Shown: positions 37,091 through 50,461 of the stretch, piece after piece | Numbering within the stretch: the stretch's first letter is position 1 | Layout of the letters: every line of letters begins with the position of its first letter | Source: Apodemus sylvaticus | Lineage: Eukaryota; Chordata; Mammalia; Rodentia; Muridae | Reading direction: 5' to 3' | DNA length: 64,000 nucleotides | Assembly: GCF_947179515.1 (NCBI RefSeq) | Contig: NC_067485.1 | Location: 5,529,154-5,593,153 of the forward strand | Notes under the pieces: generated by a model | Seen by the model: only the letters and a program-made list of their open reading frames with translations | What the model was told of the DNA's origin: nothing | Database searches by the model: none | Made by a program: the position numbers and the translations under genes

Positions 37091-37842
37091 ATTCTAATTT
37101 AAAAGATCAACGATTTTCCACCCTTCCTTTGTGCCAAAAGTAGTTCTTCATTTATGATTATCTCTAAAAGGCAGGTGTCTTAAGAGAGTTTACCTGGTCT
37201 ACCTGATATTACAATTTTGCCAAGCTGTTTCTATTGTCAGAAAAGAAAATCAGATACATAAGAGGTCTCTGACACTTCTCTTATGATCTGCCTGTTCTGA
37301 CATGTTTATGGTATTGAAGGTAGTAAATAATAGTGGTGTCTCAAACACAGAAAGACCAGGGTAAACCATAGTTCAATAAAGCATTCTCAGTGTCTTTATT
37401 ACATATGAGGAAACTAACGATGATGAATTGAAAACAAATTATTAAAAAAATTCCATGAGGTTGAATGCAGAGCCATCTTAGCATCCAATGTTTGCATGAG
37501 TCAAAAATTATTAAGAAACAGATAACAGTACTTGGATTCTTTGGTGGCCTTTATGCCACATTTCAGAGAAGAATTAGCGGGAACACAGGCCATATTTTGA
37601 TTAGTGTTTGTTGAGAAGTATTATTCATTTTACTGATGTGTGAAGAGAAGACTGGACATTAAGAAGCCACTTTCTGTTTAATCTCAGTGGAAAGCCTGTG
37701 GATATCAGTTCTAGAGAGCACATGAGTTTTTAGGTGCTAGGTTAGACAATCCTATGCCCTTTCCATTGGTGTTTTGTGTTCTTCCCATTGTCTGCCTATT
37801 GTTTCTAGGTTTTATTCTATAAAAAAAAAAAAAACAAATATC

Positions 37843-37990
37843 AGCTAGGCAGTAGTGGTGCACGCTTTTAATCCGAGAACTTCAGACGCAGAGGTAGATG
37901 GGTTTCTGAGTTCAAGGCCAGCCTGGTCTACAGAGTGAGTTCCATAAAAGCAAGGGCTACACAGAGAAACCCTGTTTTGAAAGAAAGTGT
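37843..37990 (+). mobile_element. B1 SINE in copy B
   Basis: B1 consensus order with GTGGTGCACGCTTTTAATCC and AAGGCCAGCCTGGTCTACAG. Orthologous insertions are at 42,103 (copy C) and 53,475 (copy D), so the insertion came before the duplications. Confidence 0.93.
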
Positions 37991-40730
37991 TAAAACCAGT
38001 ACCAATACGATGTAAACAATTCTTTCAAAGAATTGAGTGTTTATACCATTGCACTAAGTTTTCCACTTTCTTTCTCCTTTTTTTGACTGTCAGATTATTT
38101 TGAATTTGAGTCATGTTTATATGGACCATTAACAAAAAAGGACACGTGGCCATCACAAGATGAATCATTCTTGAGGGTCAAAGCTTTCTCTGTGTTCTAA
38201 GATGCAATTAGGGCTTGAATTGGAAATGGTAATTCATAGTGATGAGACAGAAGTCTCCATTGTGTTGGGAAACATATCATCAGCTGTGCATTAGTATAGT
38301 CAAGAGAACTGTTAAATGTGTTTTGATTTTTTCTGACATTGGGGTGACACTTATGTATTGAAATTAAAGCTTCAATCAAACAGGATTGAAACTAGAATAG
38401 AAGAAATTTCATAAGTTAAAATCTCTGAATATCTTACACATTATGGCTATTTACTTATAGAATTAATTATCTACTTTGTAATATCTAGACATTAAGTTTC
38501 TTCCTCAGTTTTGGACAGATGGTCTTGTAGCTCAGAGAGTAATTGATGCAATTACTTGTGTTGTTAAACTTGCTCTTTACTCATTAAGTCTTACAGATTC
38601 TGATGGTGTCTAGGTTGGAATGGGAGCTGCAGCATTCTAACAGCTGCAACATTTGGACATCTCCAGTTGACTCTGATTAGAATGCACCCTTTTCCTGAGA
38701 TCACCACAGCCTTAGAAACAATTTTGTGGATGTTATCTATATCTCAAAATAGACTAATAAAATCATTGTAAAATTATTGAAGAACTGAGTTCTCTTCATT
38801 GAATTACATACTTTTTAAAAATGGAAATAATAGGTTTAATGTAGAAAGAGTAGTAAATGGAAGCTTAAGAATATTTCCAATTTTAGAATTTCCTCAGAGA
38901 GTTCTAGAAAAATATCCTTATTCATAAATACCATTTAACTCCTCAATTATAATTAAAATATAAAGAAAACAAGTGTAACATTTTTAAGTTTGTTTAAAAC
39001 TAGAAGAGAACCAAGTCTGACAGGAATGAAAATCCAGGCTTGAAAGGAAGATGTATGAGTGTTATTCCAGCATGTACCTTGACCCAAATAGTCAGCTCCA
39101 TTCATGAACTTTAGTTACAGAATACTTTAATTCCTTATTTGGAAAAATAAGGAAAAGAGATGAATGGAAGAAGGAAAATGGTGACAGCAAGGCCTTAACA
39201 TGTGGAAGTATAAAATCAGATGAAAAAATTTTAAATGTGATTGATTGGTGATTAATTGATTTGGTTGATTGATTTGATCGATTGGTTGCTAGTGTAATTT
39301 TGTTGCCTAAGCTTTAACTTTGGTGTGAGGATTAGCTTGTTGGTCCTTAAAGGTGAAATGCCTCTTTGTAGCTAGTGTTTCTATGTTGTATTGGTTCACC
39401 CAAGGCAGGAATATGCCCCAGAAGCCTGGCCAGTAATGTAGAGGGCTAAGAATATTCTTTGTGGCTTCTTTATGAACAAATATTATAGAGAGCATAACTC
39501 TGCTGAGTACTTTCTCTTTGTGTGATTTTTAACAACCACAGGACATTTCAAGATATAAATATAATAATATACAGGGAAGGAGGGGTGTGACAGAGAATGA
39601 GGATATATGTCCATATCATGTCATCAAGAGTAAGTTAGGTAGATGTAACTTAGGAGGGGTGAATTGTTTTGGCCCAAGGCTCCTTTCTGTTCCTGTTGAT
39701 TCTTTCCTACCGATAGTATCTTAGTGCTCAGAGAGTAATTGACGCAAAGTCTGGAATCATTGGTCACTGGGACACAGAGCGATGGACACAGGTCTTTCCA
39801 AGCTTTGGTTCATTGTAATTGCCTCATGCAAGATCACTAAGGTGTCTTCTGCTGGGTAGCTCCCCAGTCTGAAATGGATTGAATAAGCCACAGAATTGGA
39901 TGCATGTATAGCTTTAAAGACTGATGGTCTCCAAACATTTTAGCTCTCTAACTATACTGAATGCCTATTGATAACTTCTTTAAAGTCCTAAAAAATTCTC
40001 ATTCATTTTAAGAGTTAAAAGTTGCAGGCTTAGTTGATTAACTCAAGTAGCCTAATGACAGATAATTAAGTAAAGTAGCCTTTGCTTGATCTTGCAAGAA
40101 CCGAGAAGCTCTATCTTCCCCTCTCCCTCCCTTACCCCTCAGAACTTCTATCTCTTTCAGAATATATGATCATATTATAAAAAATTCGCCACAATTTTCC
40201 ACATATTCAAATCATAAATTTAAGAAGAACTTTACAATAGAATGCTTACATGATGTTTCTGACTAAAAATTCATTATCTGTTAGTAGCTCAATTCGGTCA
40301 TTGAAAGTTAAAACCCATAATCTTTATGTCTAAGGTAGTAGTAATATTTTTTATAGACCCTGTCAAAATTTTATCTTCTTTCCTTGCAAAAATAGTGAAT
40401 CATTAATTTCCTTTTAATGACTTTTGAATAGTTGTTTTATAACTTCTTGCAATGTGTTCTAAGTTGTAGATGCCTTCTTGCAATCTCAGAAGCAATTAAC
40501 AGGTGACACTTAAAAACTAGAAGTGTTCTCTTTGGAGTTTTGATTATTAGAGAAGGCTTATTAGTAGTCTTATTGTAAAAGAGTTTAATATTTACTAAAT
40601 AATTTTAGGAATTCATATAGGATCATCAATAAGAATAAGATTATCTATTTGTATGTAGAACATCACTGTAATATTACATCTACATTGTTCTACAGAGATC
40701 TGCTCAAAGGGTTGGCTAACACCAACTGAT

Positions 40731-40785
40731 TGTTTTTGTTTGTTTGTTTGTGTGTGTGTGTGTGCGTATGTGTGTGTGTGCATAA
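40731..40785. repeat. (TTTG)n/(TG)n simple repeat
   Basis: A TTTGTTTG run passes into (TG)n. It replaces the TA-rich run found at the matching place in copy B (36,535-36,550). Confidence 0.93.
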
Positions 40786-41175
40786 TTTATTAATAATAGT
40801 AAAATCATTTTAATACCAGGAACCTTTACCAAAATCCAGTATTTTTGGTCTTGCCTAAAGAAGCAAATCCATCATTACCTATATAGTACATGGAAGAACC
40901 AACTCAGGAATAGCACCTTCCTTCTTCTTGAAGGCTCTTGTTAGTCTTCATATATCCTGGCTACTTTGCCTCCATATCTAGAATTTTCTGCCAAAGGACG
41001 AGCTTATTCACATATGTTAGAGCTTGGAGTGTGGGCCTACACATTTAGAAGAGAGCAAAATAAATCAAGGATGCTCTTAGAATTCAGGAAGTCAATGAAG
41101 ATGAACATGTGAACTCAATATTCTATGTTAATCCATATAAAGGGGGTGTATTATTTACTGTTAAAAAATTCTAGT

Positions 41176-41350
41176 TGGGGGCTGGAGAGAGGATTCAGTG
41201 GTTAAGAGCACTGACTGTTCTTCCAAGTGGTCATGAATTCAATTCCCAGCAATCACAATGTGGCTCACAACAATCTGTAAGAGAATCTGTTGTCCTCTTC
41301 CGGTCTGTCTGAAAACAGCTACAGTGTGTTCATATAAATATGATAAATCA
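41176..41350 (+). mobile_element. B2 SINE in copy C
   Basis: GGGGCTGGAGAGAGGATTCA, AAGAGCACTGACTGTTCTTC and GGCTCACAACAATCTGTAAG. It has the same insertion site as the B2 at 36,905 in copy B. Confidence 0.95.
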
Positions 41351-42102
41351 ATCATTAAAAAACATTCTAATGGAAAAGATCAATGATTCCCTGCCCTTTT
41401 TATGCCCAAAGTAGTTAGTTCCTCATTTATGATTATCTCTCAAAGGCAAGGGTCTTAATAGAATTTGCCTGGTCTACCTGATATTACAATTTTGCCAAGC
41501 TGTTTTTTAGAGTCAGAAAAAAATCAGATACATAAGAGGTCTCTCACACATTTCTTGTGAACTGCCTATTCTGACATGTTTATGGTATTGAAGGTGGTAA
41601 ATTATAGTGGTGTCTTTGACACAGAGAGACCAGGGTAAGCCATAGTTCTATAAAGCATTTTCAATTTCTTTACTATATATGAGGAAATTAAGGATAATGA
41701 ATTGAAAACAAATTATTTAAAAAATTCCATGAGGTTGAATACAGAGCCAACTAAGTATCCAATGGATACATGAGTCAAAAATTCTTAAGAAACAGATGGC
41801 AGTACTTGGATTCTTTGGTGGATTTATGACAAATTTCAGAGAAGAATTAGTGGGAATACAGATCATATTTTGATTATTGTTTGTTGACAAGGATTATTCA
41901 TTTGATGTGTGAAGAGAAGACTGGAAATTAAGAAGCCACTTTTTCTTTAATCCCAGTGTGAAGACTGTGGATATAAGTTCTAGAGAGCACATAAGGTTTT
42001 AGGTGCTAGGTTAGGCAATCCTATGCCCTTTCCATTGGTGTTTTGTGTTCTTCCCAATGACTGCCTATTGTTTCTAGGTTTGATAGTGTTAAAATATCAG
42101 TA

Positions 42103-42248
42103 TTAGCTGGACAGTGGTGGCACACGCCTTTAATCCCAGCACTTGGGAGGCAGAGGCAGGTGAATTTCTGAGTTCCAAGACAGCCTGAACTACAGAGCGA
42201 GTTGTACAAGAGGCAAGGCTACCCAGGGAAATCCTGTCTTGAAAGAAA
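42103..42248 (+). mobile_element. B1 SINE in copy C
   Basis: GCTGGACAGTGGTGGCACAC, CCTTTAATCCCAGCACTTGG, and an end CCTGTCTTGAAAG. It is nearer to the copy D B1 (53,475) than to the copy B B1, so C and D separated more recently. Confidence 0.95.
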
Positions 42249-43283
42249 ACGTACCAGTACCAATAAGATGTAAAACATATCATCAAATATGATGCAATAA
42301 GATGTAAAAATATCAAAGAATTACCTGTTTATATCTTTGCATTTAAGTTTCCACTTTCTTTCTCCTTTTATTTGATTGCCAGATTATTTTGAATTTCGGT
42401 CAGGTTTATAGGGACTTTTAACATAGAAAAGGACTTGTGGCCATCACAAGAAGAATCATCCTTGAGTATCAAAGCTTCCTCTGTGTTCTGAGAAGCAATA
42501 AGGGCTCTAATTGGAAATGGTAATTAGTAGTGATGAGAGAGCAGTCTCCATTGTGTTGGGAAGCATACTTTGTTTGAGGTATGCACCAAAATGTGCAAGA
42601 GAACTCTTAAATATGTTTAGATTTTTCTGACATTGGGATGACACTCATGTATTAAAATTAAAACTTCAACCAAACAGGGTTGAAACTAGAATAGAAGAAA
42701 TTTCATAAGTTAAAGTCTCTGAATATCTTAAACTTTGTGGCTATTCACTTTCAGGGAAAATTATCTATTTTGCAACATCTAGACATTAGGCTTCTTTTTC
42801 AGTTTTGGACAGAAAATGGTGTTGTAGACCATGTGTTATTAAACATGCTCTTTACTCATAAAGTTTTACAGATTCTGATGGAGTCTAGTTTGGATTGGGA
42901 GCTGCAGAGATCTACTAGCTCCAACATTTGAGCATCTCCAGTTGACTCTGATTAGAATGCCCCCTTTTCCTGAGATCACCACAGACTTAGAAGCAATTTT
43001 GTTGATATTATCTGTATATCAAAAGATTAACAAATACATTTTTTATTTACATTGCAAATGATTTCCTCTTTTCTGGGTCCCCACTCCCCGCAAGTGCCAT
43101 AAGCCCTCTTCTGTCCCCCTATTCTGCCATCTACCCCTTCCCACTTCCCTGTTCTGGAATACCCCTATACTCTTGCACTGAGTCTTTCCAGAACCAGGGG
43201 CCACTCCTCCATTCTTTTTGGACATCATTTAATTTGTGGATTATGTCCTGGGTATTCAAAGTTTCTAGGCTAATATCCACTTT

Positions 43284-46200
43284 TTTTTTATTCGATATAT
43301 TTTTTATATACATTTCCAATGGTTTCCCCTTTTCTAGACCCCCCACTCCCCGAAAGTCCCATAAGCCCCCTTTTCTCCCCCTGTCCTCCTACCCACCCCT
43401 TCCCACTTCCCCATTCTGGTTTTGCCCTATACTGCTTCACTGAGTCTTTCCAGAACAAGGGGCCACTCCTCCCTTCTTCTTGTGCCTCATTTGATGGTTG
43501 GATTATGTATTGGGTATTCCAGTTTTCTAGGTTAATAACCACTTATTAGTGAGTGCATACCATGATTCATCTTTTGAGTCTGGGTTACCTTACTTAGTAT
43601 GATGTTCTCCAGCTCCATCCATTTGCCTACGAATTTCATGAATTCATTGTTTCTAATGACTGAATAGAACTCCATTGTGTAGATATACCACATTTTTTGC
43701 ATCCACTGTTCTGTTGAAGGATACCTGGGTTCTTTCCAGCTTCTGGCAATTATAAATACGGCTGCTATGAACATAGTGGAGCATGTATCCTTATTACATG
43801 CTGGGGAAACTTTTGGGTATATGCCCAGGAGTGGTATAGCTGGATCTTCTGGAAGTGAGGTGCCCAGTTTTCAGAACCGCCAGACTGATTTCCAGAGTGG
43901 TTGTACCAATTTGCAAACCCATCAGCAGTGGAGGAGTGTTCCTCTTTCTCCACATCCTCTCCAACACCTGCTGTCTCCTGAATTTTTAATCTTAGCCATT
44001 CTGACTGGTGTAAGGTGAAATCTCAGGGTTGTTTTGATTTGCATTTCCATAATGACTAATGAAGTTGAGCATTTTTTAAGATGTTTCTCTGCCATCTGAA
44101 GTTCTTCAGGTGAGAATTCTTTGTTTAACTCTGTACCCCATTTTTTAATAGGGTTGTTTGGTTTTCTGGAGTCTAACTTCTTGAGTTCTTTATATATATT
44201 GGATATTAGCCCGCTATCTGATGTAGGATTGGTGAAGATCTTTTCCCAATTTGTTGGTTGCCGATTTGTCCTTTTGATGGTGTCCTTTGCCTTACAGAAA
44301 CTTTGTAGTTTTATGAGGTCCCATTTGTCAATTCTTGATCTTAGAGCATACGCTATTGGTGTTCTGTTCAGAAGCTTTTTCCCTGTACCGATGTCCTCAA
44401 GGGTCTTCCCCAGTTTCTTTTCTATTAGCTTCAGAGTGTCTGGCTTTATGTGGAGGTCCTTGATCCATTTGGATTTGAGCTTAGTACAAGGAGACAAGGA
44501 TGGATCAATTCCCATTCTTCTGCATGCTGACCTCCAGTTGAACCAGCACCGTTTGTTGAAAAGGCTATCTTTTTTCCATTGGATGTTTTCAGCCCCTTTG
44601 TCGAGGATCAAGTGGCCATAGGTGTGTGGGTTCATTTCTGGATCTTCAATCCTGCTCCATTGATCTGCCTGCCTGTCACTGTACCAATACCATGCAGTTT
44701 TTACCACTATTGCTCTGAAGTATTGCTTGAGGTCAGGGGTACTGATTCCCCCAGATTTTCTTTTGTTGCTAAGAATAGTTTTAGGTATCCTGGGTTTTTG
44801 TTATTCCAGATGAATTTGATAATTGCTCTTTCTAACTCTGTGAAGAATTGAGTTGGGATTTTGATGGGTATTCCATTGAATCTCTATATTTCTTTTGGCA
44901 AAATGGCCATTTTAACTATATTGATCCTGCCGATCCATGAGCATGGGAGGTTTTCCCATTTTTTGAGGTCTTCTTCCATTTCCTTCTTCAGAGACCTGAA
45001 GTTCTTGTCATATAGATCTTTCACATGTTTGGTAAGAGTCACCCCAAGGTACGTTATACTGTTTGTGGCTATTGTGAAGGGAGTCATTTCCCTAATTTCT
45101 TTCTCAGCCTGCTTATCCTTTGAGTATAGGAAGGCCACTGATTTGCTTGAGTTGATTTTATAACCTGACACTTCGCTGAAGTTGTTTATCAGCTGTAGGA
45201 GTTCTCTTGTGGAGTTTTTTGGGTCACTTAGATAGACTATCATGTCATCTGCAAATAATGATAGTTTGACTTCTTCCTTTCCAATTTGTATCCCTTTGAC
45301 CTCCTTATGTTGTCTAAATGCCCAAGCTAGTACCTCAAGTACAATATTGAAAAGATAAGGAGAAAGGGGGCAACCCTGTCTAGTCACTGATTTTAGTGGG
45401 ATTGCTTCAAGTTTCTCTCCATTTAGTTTGATGCTGGCTACCAGTTTGCTGTATATTGCTTTTACTATGTTTAAGTATGGGCCTCGACTTCCTGTTCTTT
45501 CCAAGACTTTAAGCATGAAAGGATGCTGAATTTTGTCAAATGTTTTTTCAGCATCCAATGAAATGACCATGTGGTTTTTTTTTCTTTGAGTTTGTTTATG
45601 TAGTGGATTGCATTGATGGATTTCCATATATTGAACCAACCCTGCCTCCCTGGGATAAAGCCTACTTGATCATGGTGGATTATCATTTTGATGTGTTCTT
45701 GGATTCGGGTGGTAAGAATTTTACTGAGTATTTTTGCATCGATGTTCATAGGGGAAATTGGTCTGAAGTTCTCTTTCTTTGTTGGATCTTTGTGTGGTTT
45801 TGGTATAAGCGTAAAGACTCTAAGAGAATACAAATGTCAGCCAAGACTACTATCCCAGAAAAACTCTCATTCACCATAGATGGAGAAACCAAGTTATTCC
45901 ATGACAAAACCAAATTTACACAATATCTTTCCACAAATCCAGCTCTGCAAAGAATAATAGGAGGAAAACTCCAATACAAGGAGGGAAACTACACTCTGGA
46001 AAAAGCAAGATAGTTACTTTCCTTCATCAAACCCAAAAGAAGATAACCACTCAAATATAAAAAGAACATCAAAAATGACAGGAAGTAATAATCACTATTC
46101 CTTAATATCTCTTAACATCAATGGTCTCAATTCCCCAATAAAAAGGCATAGACTAACAGGCTGGATAAGGTAACAGGACCCTACACTTTGCTGCATACAG

Positions 46201-47606
46201 GAGACACACCTCAGTGTCAAAGATAAAAACTACCTTAGAGTAAAAGGCTGGAAGGCAATCTTACAAGTCAATGGTCACAGGAAACGAGCAGGAGTAGCCA
46301 TTCTAATATCAGATAAAATTGACTTTCAACCTAAAGTCATCAAAAGAGACACAGAAGGACACTTCTTGCTGATCAAAGGAAAAATCCACCAAGAAGAACT
46401 TTCAATTCTGAACATCTATGCGCCAATTGCAAGGGCACCCTCATTTGTAAAAGAAACTTTACTAAAGCTCAAAGCACACATTGCACCTAACACAATAATT
46501 GTGGGGGACTTCAACACTCCACTCTCCTCGATGGACCGATCGGGAAAACAGAAACTAAACAGGGACACAGTAAAACTAAGTGATGCTTTGGGCCAATTGG
46601 ATTTGACTGATATTTATAGAACATTTCACCCTAAAGCAAAAGAATATACCTTTTTCTCAGCACCTCATGGTACCTTCTCCAAAATCGACCATATAATTGG
46701 TCACAAGGCAGACCTCAACATATATAAGACGATCGAACTAAACCCATGCCTCCTATCAGATCACTACGGTGTAAGAGTGGTTTTCAATAGCAACAAAAAC
46801 AACAGAATGCCCACATACACATGGAGGCTGAATAATACTCTACTCAATGACACCTTGGCCAAAGAAGAAATAAAGAAAGAAATCAGAGACTTTTTAGAAT
46901 TTAACGAAAATGAAGGCACAACATACCCAAAACTTTGGGACACAATGAAAGCTGTGCTAAGAAGAAAACTCATAGCCCTGAGTGCCTCCAATAAGAAAAT
47001 GGAGAGAGCATACACTAGCAGGTTAACAACACACCTGAAAGCCCTGGGACAAAAAGAAGATAATTCACCCAGGAGGAGTAGAAGAGAGGAAATCATCAAA
47101 CTCAGGGCTGAAATCAATCAATTGGAAACAAAGAGAACCGTACAAAGAATCAATGAATCCAGGAGCTGGTTCTTTGAGAAAATCAACAAGATAGTTAAAC
47201 CCTTAGCCAGACTGACCAAAGGGCACAGAGAAAGTTTCCAAATTAACAAACTTAGAAATGAAAAGGGGGGCATAACAACAGAAACTGAGGAAATCCAAAA
47301 AATCATCAGATCCTACTACAAGAGCCTATACTCAACACAACTGGAGAATCTGGAGGAAATGGACAATTTCCTTGACAGATACCAAATACCAAAATTAAAT
47401 CAGGACCAAATAGATCATCTACACAGTCCCATAACCCCTAAAGAAATAGAAGTGGTCATAGAAATTCTTCCAACCACAAAAAGCACAGGACCAGATGGTT
47501 TCAGTGCAGAATTCTATCAGACCTTCAAAGAAGACTTAAAACCAATACTCTTCAAACTATTCCACCAAATAGAAACAGAAGGAACACTACCCAATTCCTT
47601 CTACGA
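43284..47606 (-). mobile_element. Nearly full L1 with inverted 5' half, nested
   Basis: 3' UTR and ORF2 3' half run on the minus strand (43,284-45,806). At 45,806/45,807 the strand flips to plus: end of ORF1 (to 46,013), ORF2 start at 46,075, endonuclease domain with GDFNTPLS and SDHYG, and on to SFYEA at about 47,605. The two ORF2 ends (SFYEA and TLIPKPHKD) are neighbours in the intact protein. A 17-bp duplication GGCTAATATCCACTTTT flanks it (43,268-43,284 and 47,607-47,623). ORF2 has an early stop near 46,170 and shifts in RT, so it is inactive besides being inverted. Confidence 0.92.
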
Positions 47607-47646
47607 GGCTAATATCCACTTTTCAGTGAGTGCTTACCATGATTGA
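46366..47646 (+). pseudogene. L1 ORF2 endonuclease and linker fragment
   Basis: A 426-codon open piece of ORF2 on the plus strand. It holds most of the AP-like endonuclease (NIYAP, GDFNTPLS, SDHYGVRVVF near residue 130), then the linker up to the start of RT (TGPDGFSAEFYQTFKED). The true start lies upstream at 46,075, separated by a stop near 46,170. The last 13 codons are read into the flanking L1. It is the inverted half of the nested L1, not a host gene. Confidence 0.93.
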
Positions 47647-50397
47647 TCTTTTGAGACTGGGTTACCTCACTTAGTATGATGTTCTCCAGCTCCATCCATT
47701 TGTCTAAGAATTTCATGAATTCATTGTTTCTAATGGCTCTGAATAGTACTCCATTGTGTAAATATACCACATTTTTTGTATCCATTCCTCCGTTGAAGTA
47801 CACCTAGGTTCTGTCCAGCTTCTGGCTACTACAAATAGGGCTTCTATGAACATAGTTGAGCATGTGTCCTTATTGCATGCTGAAGAATCCTCTGGATATA
47901 TGCCCAGGAGTGGTATAACAGGGTCCTCACGAAGTGACATGCCCAGTTTTCTGAAGAACCGCCAGACTGATTTCCAAAGTGGTTGCACCATCTTGCAATC
48001 CCATCAGCAGTGGAGGAATGTTCCTCTTTCTCCACATCCTCGCCAACACCTGCTGTCTTCTGAGATTTTGACCTTAGCTATTCTGACGGGTGTGAGGTGA
48101 AATCTCAGGGTTGTTTTTAATTGCATTTCCCTAATGATTAATGATGTTGAACATTTCTTAAGGTGTTTCTCAGCTCTCCGAGGTTCTTTATGTGAAAATT
48201 CTTTGTTTAGCTCTGTACCCCACTTTTTAATGGGGTTATTTAGTTCTCTGGGTTCTACTTTCTTGAGTTCTTTGTATATATTAGATATTAGCCCTCTGTC
48301 CAATTTAGGGTGGGTGAAGATCCTTTCCCAGTCTGTTGGTTGACGTTTTGTCCTTTTGACAGTGTCCTTTGCCTTACAGAAACTTTGTAGTTTCATGAGG
48401 TCCCATTTGTCAATTCTTGATCTTAGAGCATAAGCTATTGGTGTTCTATTCAGGAACTTTTCTCCTGTGCCCATGTCCTCCAGGGTCTTCCCCAGTTTCT
48501 TTTCGATTAGTTTCAGTGTGTCAGGTTTTATGTGGAGGTCCTTGATCCATTTGGAGTTGAGGTTGGTACAAGGAGATAAGAATGGATTGATGCGCATTTT
48601 TCTGCATGCTGACCTCCAATTGAACCAGCACCATTTGTTGAAAAGACTATCTTTTTTTCCATTGGATGCTTTCAGCTCCTTTGTCGAAGACCAAGTGACC
48701 ATAGGTGTGTTGATTCATTTCTGGGTCTTCAATCCTATTCCATTGATCCGCTTGCCTGATATTGTACCAATACCATGCAGTTTTTTTATCATTATTGCTC
48801 TGTAGTAGAATTTAAAGTCTGGGATACTGAATCCCCTTGAAGTTCCTTTACTGTTGAGAATAGTTTTAGCTAACTTGGGTTTTTTGTTATTCCAGATGAA
48901 TTTGAGAATTTCTCTTTCTAGCTCTATGAAGAACAGGGTTGGTTTTTTTTTTTATGGGAATAGCATTGAATCTGTAGATTGCCTTTGGCAAGATGGCCAT
49001 TTTAACTATATTAATCCTGCCAATCCACGAGTATGGAAGATTTTTCCATTTTCTGAGATCTTCTTCGATTTCCTTCTTCATAGATCTGAAGTTCTTGTCA
49101 TATAGGTCTTTCACTTGTTTGGTTAGAGTCACCCCAAGATACATTATGCTGTTTGTAGCTATTATGAAGGGGGTCATTTCCCTAATTTCTTTCTCAGTCT
49201 ACTTATCCCTTGAATATATAAAGGCTACTGATTTGCTTGCGTTGATTTTGTAGCCAGCCACTTTGCTGAAGTTGTTTATCAGCTGTAGGAGTTCGCTAGT
49301 AGAGTTTTTAGGGTCACTTAAGTATACGATCATATCATCTGCAAATAGTGACAGTTTGACTTTTTCCTTTCTAATTTGTATCGCTTTGACTCCCTTCTGT
49401 TGTCTAATTGCTCTAGCTAGGACTTCAAGAACTATATTGAAAAGATATGGAGAGAGGGGGAAGGCTTGTCTAGTCCCTGATTTTAGTGGGATTGCTTCAA
49501 GTTTCTCTCCATTTAGTTTGATGTTGGCTACTGGTTTGCTGTATATTGATTTTACTATGTTTAGATAAGGGCCTTGAATTCCTGTCCTTTCCAAGACTTT
49601 TAGCATGAAAGGATCCTGAATTTTGCCAAATGCTTTTTCAGTATCTAATGAAATGATCATGTTGTTTTTTTCTTTGAGTTTGTTTATGTAGTGGATAGCA
49701 TTTATGGATTTCTGTATATTGAACCATCCCTGCATCCCTGGGATGAAGCCTACTTGATCATGGTGGATGCTCGTTTTTATGTGTTCTTGGATTTGGTGGG
49801 CAAGAATTTTGTTTAGTATTTTTGCATCGATATTCATAAGAGAAATTGGCCTGAAATTCTCTTTCTTAGGGCTGAAATCAATCAAGTAGAAACCAACAGA
49901 ACCATACAAAGAATCAACAAGACCAAAAGCTGGTTCTTTGAAAAAATCAACAAGATAGATAAACCCTTAGCCAGACTAACCAAAGGGCACAGAGAAAGTA
50001 TCCAAATTAACAAAATTAGAAATGAAAACGGAGATATTACAACAGAAACCGAGGAAATTCAAAAAATCATCAGATCCTACTACAAAAACCTGTACTCAAC
50101 AAAACTGGAGAATCTGGAGGAAATGGACATTTTCTTAGACAGATACCAATTACCAAAATTAAACCAGGATCAAATAGTCCATCTAAACAGACCCATAACC
50201 CCTAAAGAAATAGAAGGGCTCATAGACAGGCTTCCAACCAAAAAAAGCACAGGACCAGATGGTTTCAGTGCAGAAATCTATCAGACCTTCAAAGAAGACT
50301 TAACACCAATACTCTTCAAAGTTTTCCACAAAATAGAAACTGAAGGAACACTACCCAACTCCTTCTTCGAAGCCACTATTACGCTGATACCAAAACA

Positions 50398-50461
50398 AAC
50401 ATATTTAAAAAATATTGAAAAATTGAATTCTCTTTACTGAATTACTTACCTTTTTATGTTC
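50398..50461. repeat. End of duplicated copy C, after L1 insertion
   Basis: This 64-base remnant (AATATTGAAAAATTGAATTC and onward) matches 54,390-54,440 in copy D and 38,770-38,810 in copy B. It shows that the 43,030-50,397 block is an insertion into copy C. Confidence 0.85.

Larger units (their letters stand above)
34190..39290. repeat. Duplicated segment, copy B
   Basis: This is the most complete copy. Its first part matches copy A (7,140-8,540). From 34,840 it matches copy C (39,290-43,030) almost throughout, and 37,690 onward matches copy D (53,318-56,290). It contains a (TC)n tract, a B2 and a B1 that are shared with copy C. No gene is recognised in it. The B-C junction lies at about 39,288, in a GATT-rich run. 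Confidence 0.88.
39290..43030. repeat. Duplicated segment, copy C
   Basis: It parallels copy B from 34,840 to about 38,770, with the B2 and B1 in the same places and the same order of landmarks. It is interrupted at about 43,030 by L1 and continues at 50,398-50,461. The 64-codon frame at 42,737-42,931 recurs in copy D. It is broken in copy B, so I treat it as chance. Confidence 0.88.
43030..50397 (-). mobile_element. L1 (minus) with inverted 5' part, split by another L1
   Basis: Parts belonging to it are 43,030-43,283 and 47,607-50,397. The 3' UTR and ORF2 run on the minus strand up to about 49,866 (the KENFRPISLM codons). Then the strand flips and plus-strand ORF2 runs from RAEINQVET to EATITLIPK (49,867-50,394). 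The two inner ends are almost adjacent in ORF2, as expected for twin priming. RT keeps FADD (around 49,330). The flanks near 43,025 and 50,395 show similar ACAAA-CAT text. Copy D shows the uninterrupted site. Confidence 0.85.

Noticed and set aside
42737..42931. 64-codon frame conserved at 54,087-54,281
   Set aside because: The two copies are a recent segmental duplication, so conservation is expected without selection. Copy B has indels and stops there.
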